Shown: in pieces, positions 7,978 to 18,085 of the stretch
Position numbering within the stretch: the stretch's first letter is position 1
How the letters are laid out: each line of letters starts with the position of its first letter
Source of the DNA: Frigoribacterium sp. VKM Ac-2836
GTDB taxonomy: Bacteria; Actinomycetota; Actinomycetes; Actinomycetales; Microbacteriaceae
Reading direction: 5' to 3'
DNA length: 64,000 nucleotides
Assembly (NCBI RefSeq): GCF_013248995.1
Contig: NZ_JABRPK010000002.1
Location: 682,001 to 746,000, forward strand
The notes under the pieces: model-generated
Seen by the model: the letters and a program-made list of their open reading frames with translations, nothing else
Told to the model about the DNA's origin: nothing
Database searches by the model: none
Made by a program: the position numbers and the translations under genes

Positions 7978-9180
7978 ATGGAATCCGCCTGGCTGGTGCC
8001 GTTGTCGCTGGCCTTCGGGGTCGTCGTCGGCGCCGCGATCGTGGTGGTCGTCGTCTCGGCCCATCGACGAGCCGTGCGTGCCGCGGCGCTCGTCGACATC
8101 GCCCTGCCCGACGGCATCGACGCCGTGCTCGACGCGCTCGAGTCCGCCGGCCTCGTGGTCGACCCGTCGGGCAACGTGCTCAAGGCCTCGGTCGCCGCGC
8201 GCCAGCTCGGCCTGGTCTCGGCGCAGCAGCACCTCGTGCACCCCGAACTCGAGACGATCGTCAACGACGTGCGTCGACACGGCGACCCCGTCGTCGAGGA
8301 GCTCACGCTGCCGCGGCTCCCCGGCAGCGAGGCCACCATCGCGGTGCACGTGAGGGCCGCGGCGCTCGGCGGCCGGTTCGTGCTGCTGCTGGCCGAGGAC
8401 CGCACCGAGGGGCGCCGGCTCGACGACATGCGTCGCGACTTCGTCGCCAACATCAGCCACGAGCTCAAGACGCCGATCGGTGCCGTCGGCCTGCTCGCCG
8501 AGGCCCTCGAGTCCGCGTCGGCCGACCCCGAGCAGGTGCGGCACTTCGCCGCCCGCCTCACCCGTGAGGCCGGCCGGCTCGGTCGCCTCACCCAGGACAT
8601 CATCGAGCTGTCCCGCCTGCAGGCGACCGACGCACTCGAGACGAGCGACTCGGTCGACGTCCGCGACGTGGTCGACACGGCGGTGGACCGCAACCGCGTG
8701 GGCGCCGAGGCGCGGGGCATCGACCTCGTCGTCCGGGGCGGCAAGCACGCGCACGTGATCGGCGACCAGACCATGCTGGTCACGGCCGTGGACAACCTCG
8801 TCGCGAACGCGATCAACTATTCGCCCGACGGGTCACGCGTGGGCATCGGTGCCACGGTCGATCAGTCCGGCGTCGTCGAGATCGCCGTGACCGACCAGGG
8901 CTACGGCATCCCCGACGACGAACTCGACCGTGTCTTCGAGCGGTTCTACCGCGTCGACCCCGCGCGGTCGCGTCGCACGGGTGGCACGGGTCTCGGGCTC
9001 GCGATCGTCAAGCACGTGGTGCAGAACCACGGTGGCGACGTCCGTGTCTGGTCGCAGGTCGGCAAGGGCTCGACCTTCACCCTGCGCCTGCCGGCGGCGG
9101 ACGTCGAACCCTCCACCCGATCCATCCCGACCACGGCCGCCTCGGCGCCGGAGCACCAAGAGCACCAGGAGACACGATGA
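7978..9180 (+). CDS. senX3: SenX3/PhoR-type phosphate-sensing histidine kinase
   Basis: 400-residue inner-membrane sensor kinase. One N-terminal membrane anchor (WLVPLSLAFGVVVGAAIVVVVV), then a small PAS-like region (residues ~45-140), the dimerisation/H-box DFVANISHELKTPIGAVGLL (His near residue 161), and the ATPase domain with N-box DNLVANAINYSPDG, G1 DQGYGIPDDELDRVFERFYR and G2 GGTGLGLAIVKHVV. It phosphorylates the response regulator encoded 13 nt downstream. The tail after the ATPase domain is Pro/Ser/His rich and uninformative. Position next to phoU and a PHO box supports phosphate signalling. Confidence 0.92.
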   Translation: MESAWLVPLSLAFGVVVGAAIVVVVVSAHRRAVRAAALVDIALPDGIDAVLDALESAGLVVDPSGNVLKASVAARQLGLVSAQQHLVHPELETIVNDVRRHGDPVVEELTLPRLPGSEATIAVHVRAAALGGRFVLLLAEDRTEGRRLDDMRRDFVANISHELKTPIGAVGLLAEALESASADPEQVRHFAARLTREAGRLGRLTQDIIELSRLQATDALETSDSVDVRDVVDTAVDRNRVGAEARGIDLVVRGGKHAHVIGDQTMLVTAVDNLVANAINYSPDGSRVGIGATVDQSGVVEIAVTDQGYGIPDDELDRVFERFYRVDPARSRRTGGTGLGLAIVKHVVQNHGGDVRVWSQVGKGSTFTLRLPAADVEPSTRSIPTTAASAPEHQEHQETR

Positions 9181-9193
9181 CCAAGGAGACCCG

Positions 9194-9874
9194 ATGACCC
9201 ACATCTTGATCGTCGAGGACGAAGAGTCCCTCAGCGAACCGCTCGCCTTCATCCTCCAGCGTGAGGGCTACCAGGTGACGGTGGCCGAGGACGGCCCCGG
9301 CGCCGTCGCCGCCTTCGACAAGACCGGCGCCGACCTCGTGCTGCTCGACCTCATGCTGCCGGGCATCCCGGGCACCGAGGTCTGCCGGGTGATCCGGACC
9401 AAGTCGCAGGTGCCGATCGTCATGCTCACCGCGAAGGACAGCGAGGTCGACATCGTGGTCGGTCTCGAGCTGGGCGCCGACGACTACGTCACCAAGCCCT
9501 ACTCGACCCGCGAGCTGCTCGCCCGCATCCGTGCCGTGATGCGCCGCCGCGTCGACCCCGACGACCTGTCCGACTCGATGCTCGAGGCGGGCGAGATCCG
9601 CATGGACGTCGAGCGTCACGTCGTCTCGGTCCGCGGCACCGACGTCGCCATGCCCCTGAAAGAGTTCGAGTTGCTCGAGCTGCTCATGCGGAACGCCGGC
9701 CGGGTGCTCACGCGCGGCCAGCTGATCGACCGGGTCTGGGGCTCGGACTACTTCGGAGACACCAAGACTCTCGACGTCCACATCAAGCGCATCCGCTCGA
9801 AGATCGAGGCCGTCCCGTCCGAGCCGAAGGCGCTCGTCACGGTGCGTGGTCTGGGGTACCGCATCGAGGCCTGA
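9194..9874 (+). CDS. regX3: RegX3/PhoP-type response regulator
   Basis: 226 residues. Receiver domain with acidic pocket VEDEESL, phospho-acceptor Asp in DLVLLDLMLPG, Thr in VIMLTAKD and Lys in YVTKPYSTRELLARIRAVMRR. The C-terminal winged helix contains KEFELLELLMRNAGRVLTRG and DVHIKRIRSKIE. The ATG at 9194 has AAGGAGA 7 nt upstream, overlapping the end of the kinase gene, so the two form an operon. By family it should bind PHO boxes such as 7877-7905 and control phosphate scavenging genes. Confidence 0.93.
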   Translation: MTHILIVEDEESLSEPLAFILQREGYQVTVAEDGPGAVAAFDKTGADLVLLDLMLPGIPGTEVCRVIRTKSQVPIVMLTAKDSEVDIVVGLELGADDYVTKPYSTRELLARIRAVMRRRVDPDDLSDSMLEAGEIRMDVERHVVSVRGTDVAMPLKEFELLELLMRNAGRVLTRGQLIDRVWGSDYFGDTKTLDVHIKRIRSKIEAVPSEPKALVTVRGLGYRIEA

Positions 9875-9913
9875 GCGCCTGCGGCACGCCGCGCCCGACC
9901 GTCTCGAGAGTCG

Positions 9914-9924
9914 AGGAGGCGCGG
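9914..9924 (+). repeat. Single copy of the AGGAGGCGCGG motif
   Basis: Intergenic copy between regX3 and its terminator hairpin. Confidence 0.6.
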
Positions 9925-9938
9925 CGCGCGTCGGACAC

Positions 9939-9976
9939 GAGAGGCCCGGCACCGCACACGGCGGGCCGGGCCTCTC
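9939..9976. terminator. Bidirectional terminator, regX3 / lipoprotein gene
   Basis: Perfect 12-bp stem (9939-9950 with 9965-9976), 14-nt loop, between two convergent genes. Confidence 0.72.
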
Positions 9977-9985
9977 GGCTGATGC

Positions 9986-9995
9986 AGGAGGCGCG
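9986..9995 (-). repeat. CGCGCCTCCT motif directly after a stop codon
   Basis: Read on the minus strand, the motif follows the lipoprotein stop TAG with no gap. This is one of several copies placed right after a stop. Confidence 0.6.
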
Positions 9996-10592
9996 CTAGG
10001 GCGTCGGCGACGAGGACGGTGCCTGCTGAGTCGCCTCGGGCAGCGGCGTCGACGAGGGCGTCGCCTCGGAGGGCGCGGTGGGGGAGGGCAGCAGGGTGGC
10101 GTACTCGGCCAGAGCACCCGTGAGGACGGGCACGACGAAGGACTTGCCGGTCTCGGTGCCGTACTGGACAAAGATCGTGACGAGGGCGCCCGGATCGGAG
10201 TCGAGCGACTCCATGAGGAACTGGTCCTGACCGGGCTCGGTGCCCAGCGAGACCTGCGACGAGCCGTCGACCTCGACGGTCTGGGTCTCTTTGCCCGAGG
10301 TGGTGGGGTACTCGAACGAGACCTCGGCGGCCTCGTCGCTCGTGTTGAGCACGACCATGCTGAGGCTGGCGGTGCCGCCGTCGCCCTCGGTGGCGGTCAG
10401 GGCGATCGCGTTGCGGACCTGGATGTCGCCCACGTTCACGCTCGTGCCGTCGCTCGCGTCGTACTGTTTGGTCGTGGCCTGCGGGCTGATGAAATTGCAC
10501 CCGGCGGCGGTCAGGACGACCGCGGCACCGACGGCTGCGGCCGAGACGAGTCGCGTCGTCAATCCACGCGACTTCAGGGTTGGGGCTCGCAC
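9996..10592 (-). CDS. Secreted lipoprotein, LpqE-like
   Basis: 198 residues. The N-terminus has a basic segment and hydrophobic stretch ending in the lipobox LTAAGC (Cys near residue 32), so the protein is predicted to be lipid-anchored outside the cell. The mature part is a small beta-rich domain (YDASDGTSVNVGDIQVRNA, SLSMVVLNTSDEAAEVSF) of the copper-chaperone-like (PCuAC/LpqE) type. A Pro/Ser/Thr-rich tail follows. GTG start with GGAGG 7 nt upstream. It is divergent from carD, as lpqE is in mycobacteria, which supports the name. Confidence 0.72.
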   Translation of the reverse strand: MRAPTLKSRGLTTRLVSAAAVGAAVVLTAAGCNFISPQATTKQYDASDGTSVNVGDIQVRNAIALTATEGDGGTASLSMVVLNTSDEAAEVSFEYPTTSGKETQTVEVDGSSQVSLGTEPGQDQFLMESLDSDPGALVTIFVQYGTETGKSFVVPVLTGALAEYATLLPSPTAPSEATPSSTPLPEATQQAPSSSPTP

Positions 10593-10728
10593 AGGTGTCC
10601 TCCAGGATCAGCGTCACGACAAACGTACGTGGACCAGCTTATCCGCGCCCGCTGGGGTCGGTTCCTTAGGGCAGCCTTACCAACGACTGCTTATGGTATC
10701 CTGGGTGTCGCAGAATGGAGCCTGATTC

Positions 10729-11211
10729 ATGCAGTTCGAGGTCGGCGAGACCGTCGTATACCCGCATCACGGGGCAGCGACAATTTCAGAAGTCAAGAAG
10801 CGGATCATCAAGGGCGAAGAGAAGCTGTACCTCAAGCTTCGCGTCACCCAGGGTGATCTGACCATCGAAGTACCCGCAGACAACGTCGACCTGGTCGGCG
10901 TGCGAGACGTCATCGGCAAAGAGGGGCTGGACCGCGTCTTCGACGTGCTCCGTGCCCCCTTCACCGAAGAGCCGACCAACTGGTCGCGCCGCTACAAGGC
11001 GAACCTCGAGAAGCTCGCCAGCGGTGACGTCATCAAGGTGTCCGAGGTCGTCCGCGACCTCTGGCGCCGCGACCAAGACCGTGGCCTCTCGGCCGGCGAG
11101 AAGCGAATGCTCGCCAAGGCTCGTCAGATCCTGATCAGCGAGCTCGCGCTCGCCGAGAAGACCGACGAAGAGAAGGCGTCGAGCGTCCTCGACGAGGTCC
11201 TTGCGTCCTAG
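10729..11211 (+). CDS. carD: RNA polymerase-binding transcription factor CarD
   Basis: 160 residues. The N-terminal RNA-polymerase-interaction domain ([19 protein letters not shown]) is Tudor-like. The C-terminal helical DNA-binding domain includes [17 protein letters not shown] and the basic-aromatic [18 protein letters not shown]. CarD binds the RNA polymerase beta subunit, wedges the upstream edge of the bubble through a conserved Trp and stabilises open complexes, notably at rRNA promoters. A leader upstream carries GGAGCC about 7 nt before the ATG. It heads the run ispDF, cysS, rlmB. Confidence 0.96.
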   Translation: MQFEVGETVVYPHHGAATISEVKKRIIKGEEKLYLKLRVTQGDLTIEVPADNVDLVGVRDVIGKEGLDRVFDVLRAPFTEEPTNWSRRYKANLEKLASGDVIKVSEVVRDLWRRDQDRGLSAGEKRMLAKARQILISELALAEKTDEEKASSVLDEVLAS

Positions 11212-12501
11212 CACTCCCGACGACCGTTCGGTCGACGACGGTGGGGTCCACACCCCGTCCGGCGCCGGTCGGGCGGTCGTCGTCGTTGCGGCAGGCAGCG
11301 GCACGCGCCTCGCGCTCGGCAGGCCCAAGGCCTTCGTCGAGGTCGCCGGGCGCAGCATCCTCGAGCGGTCCCTCGACGCCGTTTTCGCCTCGGTCGTGCC
11401 GACACAGGTCGTCGTCGTCGTGCCCGAAGCTCTCGTCGACGAGTCCCGCGTCCTCGTCGACGCCGTCGCCGGGCCGGCTCGGGGTTACGCCTCCGTCCTC
11501 GCGGGCGGTGCCACGCGTCAACAATCCGTCGCGGTCGGTCTGACCGCCCTCGGCCCGGAGGTCGAGACCGTGCTGGTCCACGACTGCGCCCGACCGTTCA
11601 CCCCCACCGCCCAGTTCGACCTGGTCGCGGGCGAGGTCGAGGCGACCGGCGACGGTGTCGTCCCGGGGCTGCCGGTGACCGACACGATCAAGCGCGTGGA
11701 CGCCGGCGTCGTCGTCGACACGGTCGACCGCAGCGAACTCGTGGCCATGCAGACGCCGCAGGGGTTCCCCCGGGCGGCCCTCGACCTCGCCTACGCGGAC
11801 GCCTCCGTCGAGCACACCGACGATGCCGCGTTGTTCGCCGCGGCCGGCCACCGCGTCCGCGTCGTGGCGGGTGATCCCGTGGCCTTCAAGATCACGACGC
11901 CGTGGGACTTGCGACGGGCCGAGACGATCGTCGCCGAGAGCGAGGCGACCGGGCCGGGTCGCGACCGCGCCCGCCGGCCGCGCCCGAGCCTCCTGACCGG
12001 GGTCGGCACCGACGTCCACGCGGTCGACGAGACCCAGCCCATGCACCTCGGGCTGCTGCACTTCCCCGGCGAGGCGGGCCTCGCGGGGCACAGCGACGGC
12101 GACGCGGTCGCGCACGCCATCGTCGATGCGTTGCTCTCGGCCGCAGGCCTCGGCGACATCGGCTCGAGCTTCGGCACCGACGACCCCCGTTTCGCCGGGG
12201 CGTCCGGCGACGTCTTCCTCACGGCGACCCTCGAGCTGCTCGCGGCGACGGGCGCCACGCCCGTCAACGTCGCCGTCCAGGTGGTCGGCAACCGGCCCCG
12301 GCTGTCGTCCCGTCGCGTCGAGATGCAAGACGGGTTGACCCGCGTGGTCGGGGCCCCGGTCAGCGTCTCGGCCACGACGACCGACGGGCTGGGGTTCACC
12401 GGCCGGGGCGAGGGCGTGGCCGTGATCGCGACGGCGCTCGTCACGCGCGACGACCCCTCCGCCGGCGGCACCTCGGAAGCCACGTCAAATAGGCTGACCA
12501 C

Positions 12502-12505
<4 letters not shown>
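11201..12505 (+). CDS. ispDF: Bifunctional IspD-IspF (MEP isoprenoid pathway)
   Basis: 434-residue fusion of two non-consecutive MEP-pathway enzymes. Residues ~20-245 are IspD (CTP + MEP to CDP-ME): nucleotide loop [25 protein letters not shown] and PVTDTIK. Residues ~265-420 are IspF (cyclodiphosphate formation): metal ligands in GVGTDVHAV and [20 protein letters not shown], then [13 protein letters not shown]. In many actinobacteria ispD and ispF are separate neighbours; here they are one frame without stop. The best start is TTG at 11201, overlapping the carD end by 11 nt with GACGAGG upstream; no ATG or GTG precedes the IspD nucleotide loop. Confidence 0.9.
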
Positions 12506-13916
<1,411 letters not shown>

Positions 13917-13920
<4 letters not shown>

Positions 13921-14963
13921 AGAACACCAGCGGAGCACGCAAGGGCCGTCCCGGCAGCAGTGCCGTGCGTCAGGGCAGCAAGGGCAAACAGGTCGGCAGC
14001 GGCGGGCAGGGTCGCCAGGCGCTCGAGGGCAAGAAGCCCACTCCCGCCGCAGAAGACCGCCCGTACCACCCCGCGGGCAAGGCCAAGGCGGCCCGTGAGC
14101 GGCTCGAGGCGGCGCGTGGTCGTGGCGGGTCCGGCCCCCGGGCCGGGTCGCCGATCGCCGGCCGCGGTGGGCCGGACGCACCCCGCCGCCGCCCGAAGTC
14201 GGCCGACGACCACGAGATGGTCACCGGTCGCAACTCGGTGGTCGAGGCCCTGCGGACGCGCATCCCGGCGACGACCCTCTACATCGCCGCGCGCATCGAG
14301 ATGGACGAGCGCACCAAAGAGATCCTGCAGCTCGCCACCCGTCGGGGCCTGCCGATCCTCGAGGTCATGCGTCCCGAGCTCGACCGCATCACCGGCCACG
14401 ACTCGGTGCACCAGGGCGTCGCGCTCAAGGTGCCGCCGTACGAGTACGCGCACCCCGTCGACATGCTCGAGGCCGCGATCAAACGCCAGCAGAAGCCGCT
14501 CTTCGTGGCCCTCGACGGCATCACCGACCCGCGCAACCTCGGGGCGATCATCCGGTCCGTCGCCGCGTTCGGCGGGCAGGGCGTCATCGTCCCGCAGCGT
14601 CGGTCGGTGGGCCTGACGGCATCGGCCTGGAAGACCTCGGCCGGTGCCGCGGCGCGCATCCCGGTCGCCATGGCTTCGAACCTGACGCAGACCCTCAAGT
14701 CGTTCAAAGAGCAGGGCGTGTTCGTCGTGGGCCTCGACGGTGACGGCGACGTCATGCTGCCCGGTCTCGAACTCGCCGACCGCCCGATCGTCGTCGTCGT
14801 CGGCAGCGAGGGCAAGGGACTGTCGCGCATCGTCGCCGAGACCTGCGACGCCATCGTGTCGGTGCCGATCACCGGTGCCGTCGAGTCGCTCAACGCCGGC
14901 ATCGCCGCATCGGTCACGCTCTACGAGATCTCGAAGCTGCGCGCCGAGCGCAAGAAGAAGTAG
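13917..14963 (+). CDS. rlmB: SpoU-family 23S rRNA 2'-O-methyltransferase
   Basis: 348 residues. The first ~95 are a basic Gly/Lys/Arg-rich extension (KNTSGARKGRPGSS and similar). The SpoU substrate-binding domain starts at MVTGRNSVVEALRTRIPATT. The knotted methyltransferase domain has the three motifs: DGITDPRNLGAIIRSVAAFG, VVGSEGKGLSRI and PITGAVESLNAGIAASVTLYE. It methylates a ribose in 23S rRNA (G2251-type). GTG start overlaps the cysS stop by 4 nt, so the two are translationally coupled. Confidence 0.92.
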
Positions 14964-14992
14964 GTCACGGCCCCTCGCGAGGGCGGACGTCG

Positions 14993-15031
14993 AGGAGGCG
15001 CGGGTCGGCTAATTGCCGACCCGCGCCTCCT
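14993..15031 (+). terminator. rlmB terminator built from the AGGAGGCGCGG motif
   Basis: Perfect 17-bp stem (14993-15009 and 15015-15031) with the 5-nt loop TAATT, 30 nt after the rlmB stop. It is an inverted pair of the recurrent motif extended by GTCGGC. Confidence 0.8.
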
Positions 15032-15098
15032 GTGCGTCCTGCGTCGTGCGTCGTGCGCGGCTCGCGGCGCGCGAGGCAGGGCGGCCTCGCCCAGGGCG

Positions 15099-15120
15099 TG
15101 ATCCGATACGTACCGGATCA
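15099..15120. repeat. 22-bp near-perfect palindrome centred on TACGTA-like core
   Basis: TGATCCGATACGTACCGGAT plus CA; 20 of 22 positions are self-complementary. It lies between two other inverted repeats in the 304-bp rlmB/DUF4032 convergent gap. No gene is visible in that gap. Confidence 0.6.
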
Positions 15121-15125
15121 CCGAT

Positions 15126-15185
15126 GAACCCGGGTTCGAACCACGAACCCAGAACGAACGGGGTTCATGGTTCGAAACCGGGTTC
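15126..15185. repeat. 60-bp inverted repeat with nested TTCGAA palindromes
   Basis: Arms 15126-15150 and 15161-15185 match at 23 of 25 positions around a 10-nt loop. Each arm contains smaller palindromes (GAACCCGGGTTC, GGTTCGAACC). It lies in the convergent gap rlmB/DUF4032 and could act as a bidirectional terminator for the DUF4032 gene. Confidence 0.6.
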
Positions 15186-15267
15186 TCGGGTGGTGAGGGG
15201 GCGGAGCCGGGCCCGCGGAGGGTGGCGCGGCGATCGGCGGCGGGGCGGCGCGGTGCCGGACCTGCGG

Positions 15268-16569
15268 TCAGACCTTGCTGCGCCAATCCTCGTCGGCGTC
15301 GGCCTCGTCGGCCTCGAGCAGGGCGGCCTCGGGCAGCGTGATCGACTCCGTCGCCGGCTCGATCACCATCTGCTCGTCGCGGCGGTGGCGCAGCACGTCG
15401 TTGATGTACGAGGTCAGCGCCTCGGCGATGGGCACGTCGCGGTTCTCGGCCTGCGACTGGTACCAGCGGTGTTCGAGCAGCTGGTGGAACACCTCGGCCG
15501 GTTCGAGCCGGCCCCGCAGGTCGCGGGGGATCGAGCGCACGACCGGCTCGAAGACCCGCGAGGCCCACTCGTGGGCGATCATCTCTTCGTCGACGTCGGA
15601 TTGATCGGTGCGCATGCGGTAGGCATCGAGGTCGTTGAGCAGGCGTCGGGCCTGGTTCTCCTCGACGTCGAGTCCGGTCAGGCGCAGCAGGCGGCGTGAG
15701 TGGTGGCCCGCGTCGACGACCTTGGGCTGGATCTTGACCTGGCTGCCGCCTTCGGCCGTCTTGATCGCGAGCTCTTCGATGTCGAAGCCGAGGTCGTTGA
15801 GACGTTCGACACGGTCGGTGATGCGCCAGCGCTCCGAGCTGTCGAAGGTCTCGGCACCGGTCAGCTCCGTCCAGAGGCTGCGGTACTTCGCGACGATGCC
15901 GTTGCTGACGTCGACGGCGTCCAGGTTGTCGTCGAGGCGGCCGCCGGCCTCGAGGTCGAGCAGTTCTCCGGCGATGTTGACGCGGGCGACCTCGAGGTCG
16001 TTCTCGCGTTGCCCGTTCGAGAGGCCGCCGGGGTAGAGCTTGCCCGTCTCGGCGTCGACCAGGTACGCGGCGAAAGCACCGGCGTCTCGCCGGAAGAGCG
16101 TGTTCGAGAGCGAGACGTCGCCCCAGTAGAACCCGATGATGTGCAGACGGACGAGCAACAGGGCCAGGGCGTCGACCAGGCGTCGGGCGGTGTCGGGGCG
16201 CAGCGTCTGCGAGTAGAGAGCACGGTAGGGAAGCGAGAACTTGAGGTGCCGGGTGACGAGCACCGGGTTGAGCGGTGACCCGTCGGCGTCGAGGCGGTTC
16301 GTGATGACGGCCAGGGGGTCCACGCACGGGATGTCCATGCGTTGCAGCGTCCGGAGCATCTCGTACTCGCCCCGGGCCATCTCGCCCGACGTCTCTTTGA
16401 TGGCGATGACGAAGCCACTGAGGTGTGCGAAGCGGACGAGGTGCCGCGAGATGCCCTTCGGCAGCGTCGCGATCGCCTCGTCGGGCCACTCGTCGAGCGG
16501 CAGCGACCAGGGCAGGTCGAGCAGGGCGGGGTCGGCGGTGGCCGAGGTGATGTTCAGGGAGTCGGGCAT
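15268..16569 (-). CDS. DUF4032 protein with kinase-like fold
   Basis: 433 residues. The central region has a degenerate protein-kinase/lipopolysaccharide-kinase pattern: a probable ATP-anchoring Lys in FVIAIKETSGEMARGEYEML, the catalytic-loop-like LHIIGFYWGDVSLSNTLF (Asp and Asn in the expected order) and YLVDAETGKL as a DFG-like segment. The C-terminal 200 residues are the DUF4032 part (RVERLNDLGFDIEELAIKTA, RVFEPVVRSIPRDL, EHRWYQSQ). Substrate unknown. The ATG at 16569 has a GAGAGG upstream. It lies downstream of the sugar-ABC ATPase gene, separated from it by a hairpin. Confidence 0.8.
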   Translation of the reverse strand: MPDSLNITSATADPALLDLPWSLPLDEWPDEAIATLPKGISRHLVRFAHLSGFVIAIKETSGEMARGEYEMLRTLQRMDIPCVDPLAVITNRLDADGSPLNPVLVTRHLKFSLPYRALYSQTLRPDTARRLVDALALLLVRLHIIGFYWGDVSLSNTLFRRDAGAFAAYLVDAETGKLYPGGLSNGQRENDLEVARVNIAGELLDLEAGGRLDDNLDAVDVSNGIVAKYRSLWTELTGAETFDSSERWRITDRVERLNDLGFDIEELAIKTAEGGSQVKIQPKVVDAGHHSRRLLRLTGLDVEENQARRLLNDLDAYRMRTDQSDVDEEMIAHEWASRVFEPVVRSIPRDLRGRLEPAEVFHQLLEHRWYQSQAENRDVPIAEALTSYINDVLRHRRDEQMVIEPATESITLPEAALLEADEADADEDWRSKV

Positions 16570-16622
16570 GACGGCCTCTCGTGCGGTGGTGCGCCGCCTG
16601 AGGCGAGGCGGCGGGGGAGGTC

Positions 16623-16633
16623 AGGAGGCGCGG
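16623..16633 (-). repeat. Single copy of CCGCGCCTCCT (minus strand)
   Basis: Intergenic copy between ugpC and the DUF4032 gene, downstream of the hairpin. Confidence 0.6.
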
Positions 16634-16648
16634 GGCCGGAACGCGGGA

Positions 16649-16698
16649 CGGCCCGCCGGGTCGATCGGAGGAGTGCTCCGAGCGGACTCGACGGGCCG
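16649..16698 (-). terminator. Probable ugpC terminator
   Basis: Long imperfect stem (about 22 bp with several mismatches) starting CGGCCCG and closing CGGGCCG, 14 nt beyond the ugpC stop. Confidence 0.55.
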
Positions 16699-16711
16699 AC
16701 CCGAGGGGGTG

Positions 16712-17812
16712 CTACGCGCTGACGACGGCCTTGTCGCCGAGGCGCTCGCCGCTCTCGGTGTCGAAGACGTGCACGTGGTGCGCCTGCGGGGTGACGTAGA
16801 TCGTCTCGCCCAGCTTGGGGTGGTTGCGGCCGTCGACGCGGACGACGACGTCGACACGGTTGCCGTCGACCTCGGTGTGACCGTAGAGGTAGCCGTCGGC
16901 GCCGAGCTCTTCGACGACGTCGACGGTGACCGCGAGGCCCTCGCCGGTCGTGTTGACCACGACGTCCTCGGGGCGCACACCCACGGTGACGCTCTTGCCG
17001 TTGGCCTGGCCGACGGTGTCGCGGTCGACCGCGGTCACGGCGGTGCCGAACTGGATGCCGCCGTCGACGACGTCGGCGGGCAGCAGGTTCATGGCGGGCG
17101 AGCCGATGAAGCCGGCGACGAAGACGTTCTGCGGCTTCTCGTACAGGTCACGCGGCGTGCCGACCTGCTGCAGGACGCCGTCCTTCAGCACGGCGATGCG
17201 GTCACCCATGGTGAGGGCCTCGGTCTGGTCGTGCGTGACGTAGACCGTGGTGACGCCGAGGCGACGCTGCAGCGAGGCGATCTGCGTACGGGTCTGCACG
17301 CGCAGCTTGGCGTCGAGGTTGGACAGCGGCTCGTCCATGAGGAACACCTGGGGCTGACGCACGATGGCGCGGCCCATGGCGACGCGCTGACGCTGACCAC
17401 CGGAGAGGGCCTTGGGCTTACGCGAGAGGTAGGGCTCGAGGTCGAGCAGCTTGGCTGCTTCGAGCACGCGGGTGGCGCGTTCTTCTTTGCCGATGCCGGC
17501 GATCTTCAGGGCGAAGCCCATGTTCTCGGCGACCGTCATGTGCGGGTAGAGCGCGTAGTTCTGGAACACCATCGCGATGTCGCGGTCCTTCGGCGGGACG
17601 TCGGTGACGTTGCGGTCGCCGATGTAGATGTCACCCGAGTTGACCTCTTCGAGACCCGCGAGCATGCGCAGGGTGGTCGACTTGCCGCAACCCGAGGGAC
17701 CGACGAGCACGAGGAACTCGCCGTCGGCGACCTCGAGGTCGATGCCGTCGACCGCGGCGCGCGTGGAGCCGGGGTAGAGACGAGTTGCCTTGCTGAACGT
17801 GACTGACGCCAT
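16712..17812 (-). CDS. ugpC: Sugar ABC transporter ATPase, UgpC/MsmK type
   Basis: 366 residues. Walker A LVGPSGCGKSTTLRML (residue ~38), Q-loop VFQNYALYPHMTV, signature LSGGQRQRVAMGRAIVRQP, Walker B VFLMDEPLSNLDAKLR, H-loop TTVYVTHDQTEA, then the C-terminal TOBE/regulatory domain (VGVRPEDVVV, DVVEELGADGYLYG). Such lone ATPases energise several carbohydrate ABC permeases encoded elsewhere; no permease genes are adjacent. The ATG at 17812 has AGGAGA 6 nt upstream, which rules out the upstream ATG at 17827. The symbol is by type (UgpC/MsmX/MsmK cannot be told apart from sequence). Confidence 0.9.
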   Translation of the reverse strand: MASVTFSKATRLYPGSTRAAVDGIDLEVADGEFLVLVGPSGCGKSTTLRMLAGLEEVNSGDIYIGDRNVTDVPPKDRDIAMVFQNYALYPHMTVAENMGFALKIAGIGKEERATRVLEAAKLLDLEPYLSRKPKALSGGQRQRVAMGRAIVRQPQVFLMDEPLSNLDAKLRVQTRTQIASLQRRLGVTTVYVTHDQTEALTMGDRIAVLKDGVLQQVGTPRDLYEKPQNVFVAGFIGSPAMNLLPADVVDGGIQFGTAVTAVDRDTVGQANGKSVTVGVRPEDVVVNTTGEGLAVTVDVVEELGADGYLYGHTEVDGNRVDVVVRVDGRNHPKLGETIYVTPQAHHVHVFDTESGERLGDKAVVSA

Positions 17813-18085
17813 GATCTTCTCCTTCACCGGCAGGTACGTGCCGGACGATCCGTTGTGAATGGACGGTGATCAACCTGAGAGGTCCGCGGTGACCACCATC
17901 GCTCAGCATGCCATGAAAATCCCTCGGATCGCCACGGGCACCCCCCTTCTCCACCCCCTCACCGCCCGCGCCTGCGGACTTCTGCCAGGCTCGGCTCGTA
18001 CCATGTTCGATGGCCACGACTCGTGGCGACCGTCCCCCCCACCCGCTCGACGCGACCATGCGAGGCCGTCGCGCACCGGAGCCCC

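Noticed and set aside
6990-8816. Extended minus-strand frame of the small kinase across phoU and senX3
   Set aside because: The kinase P-loop begins at the ATG at 6989, and the upstream part is antisense to senX3 and shifted with respect to phoU.
15126-15185. Possible tRNA or tRNA remnant, because of repeated GGTTCGAACC T-loop-like words
   Set aside because: No acceptor, D or anticodon arms can be laid out; the words are parts of nested palindromes.
17813-18085. Riboswitch in the ugpC / DsbA-like divergent gap
   Set aside because: Only short imperfect inverted repeats are visible, with no recognisable aptamer pattern.
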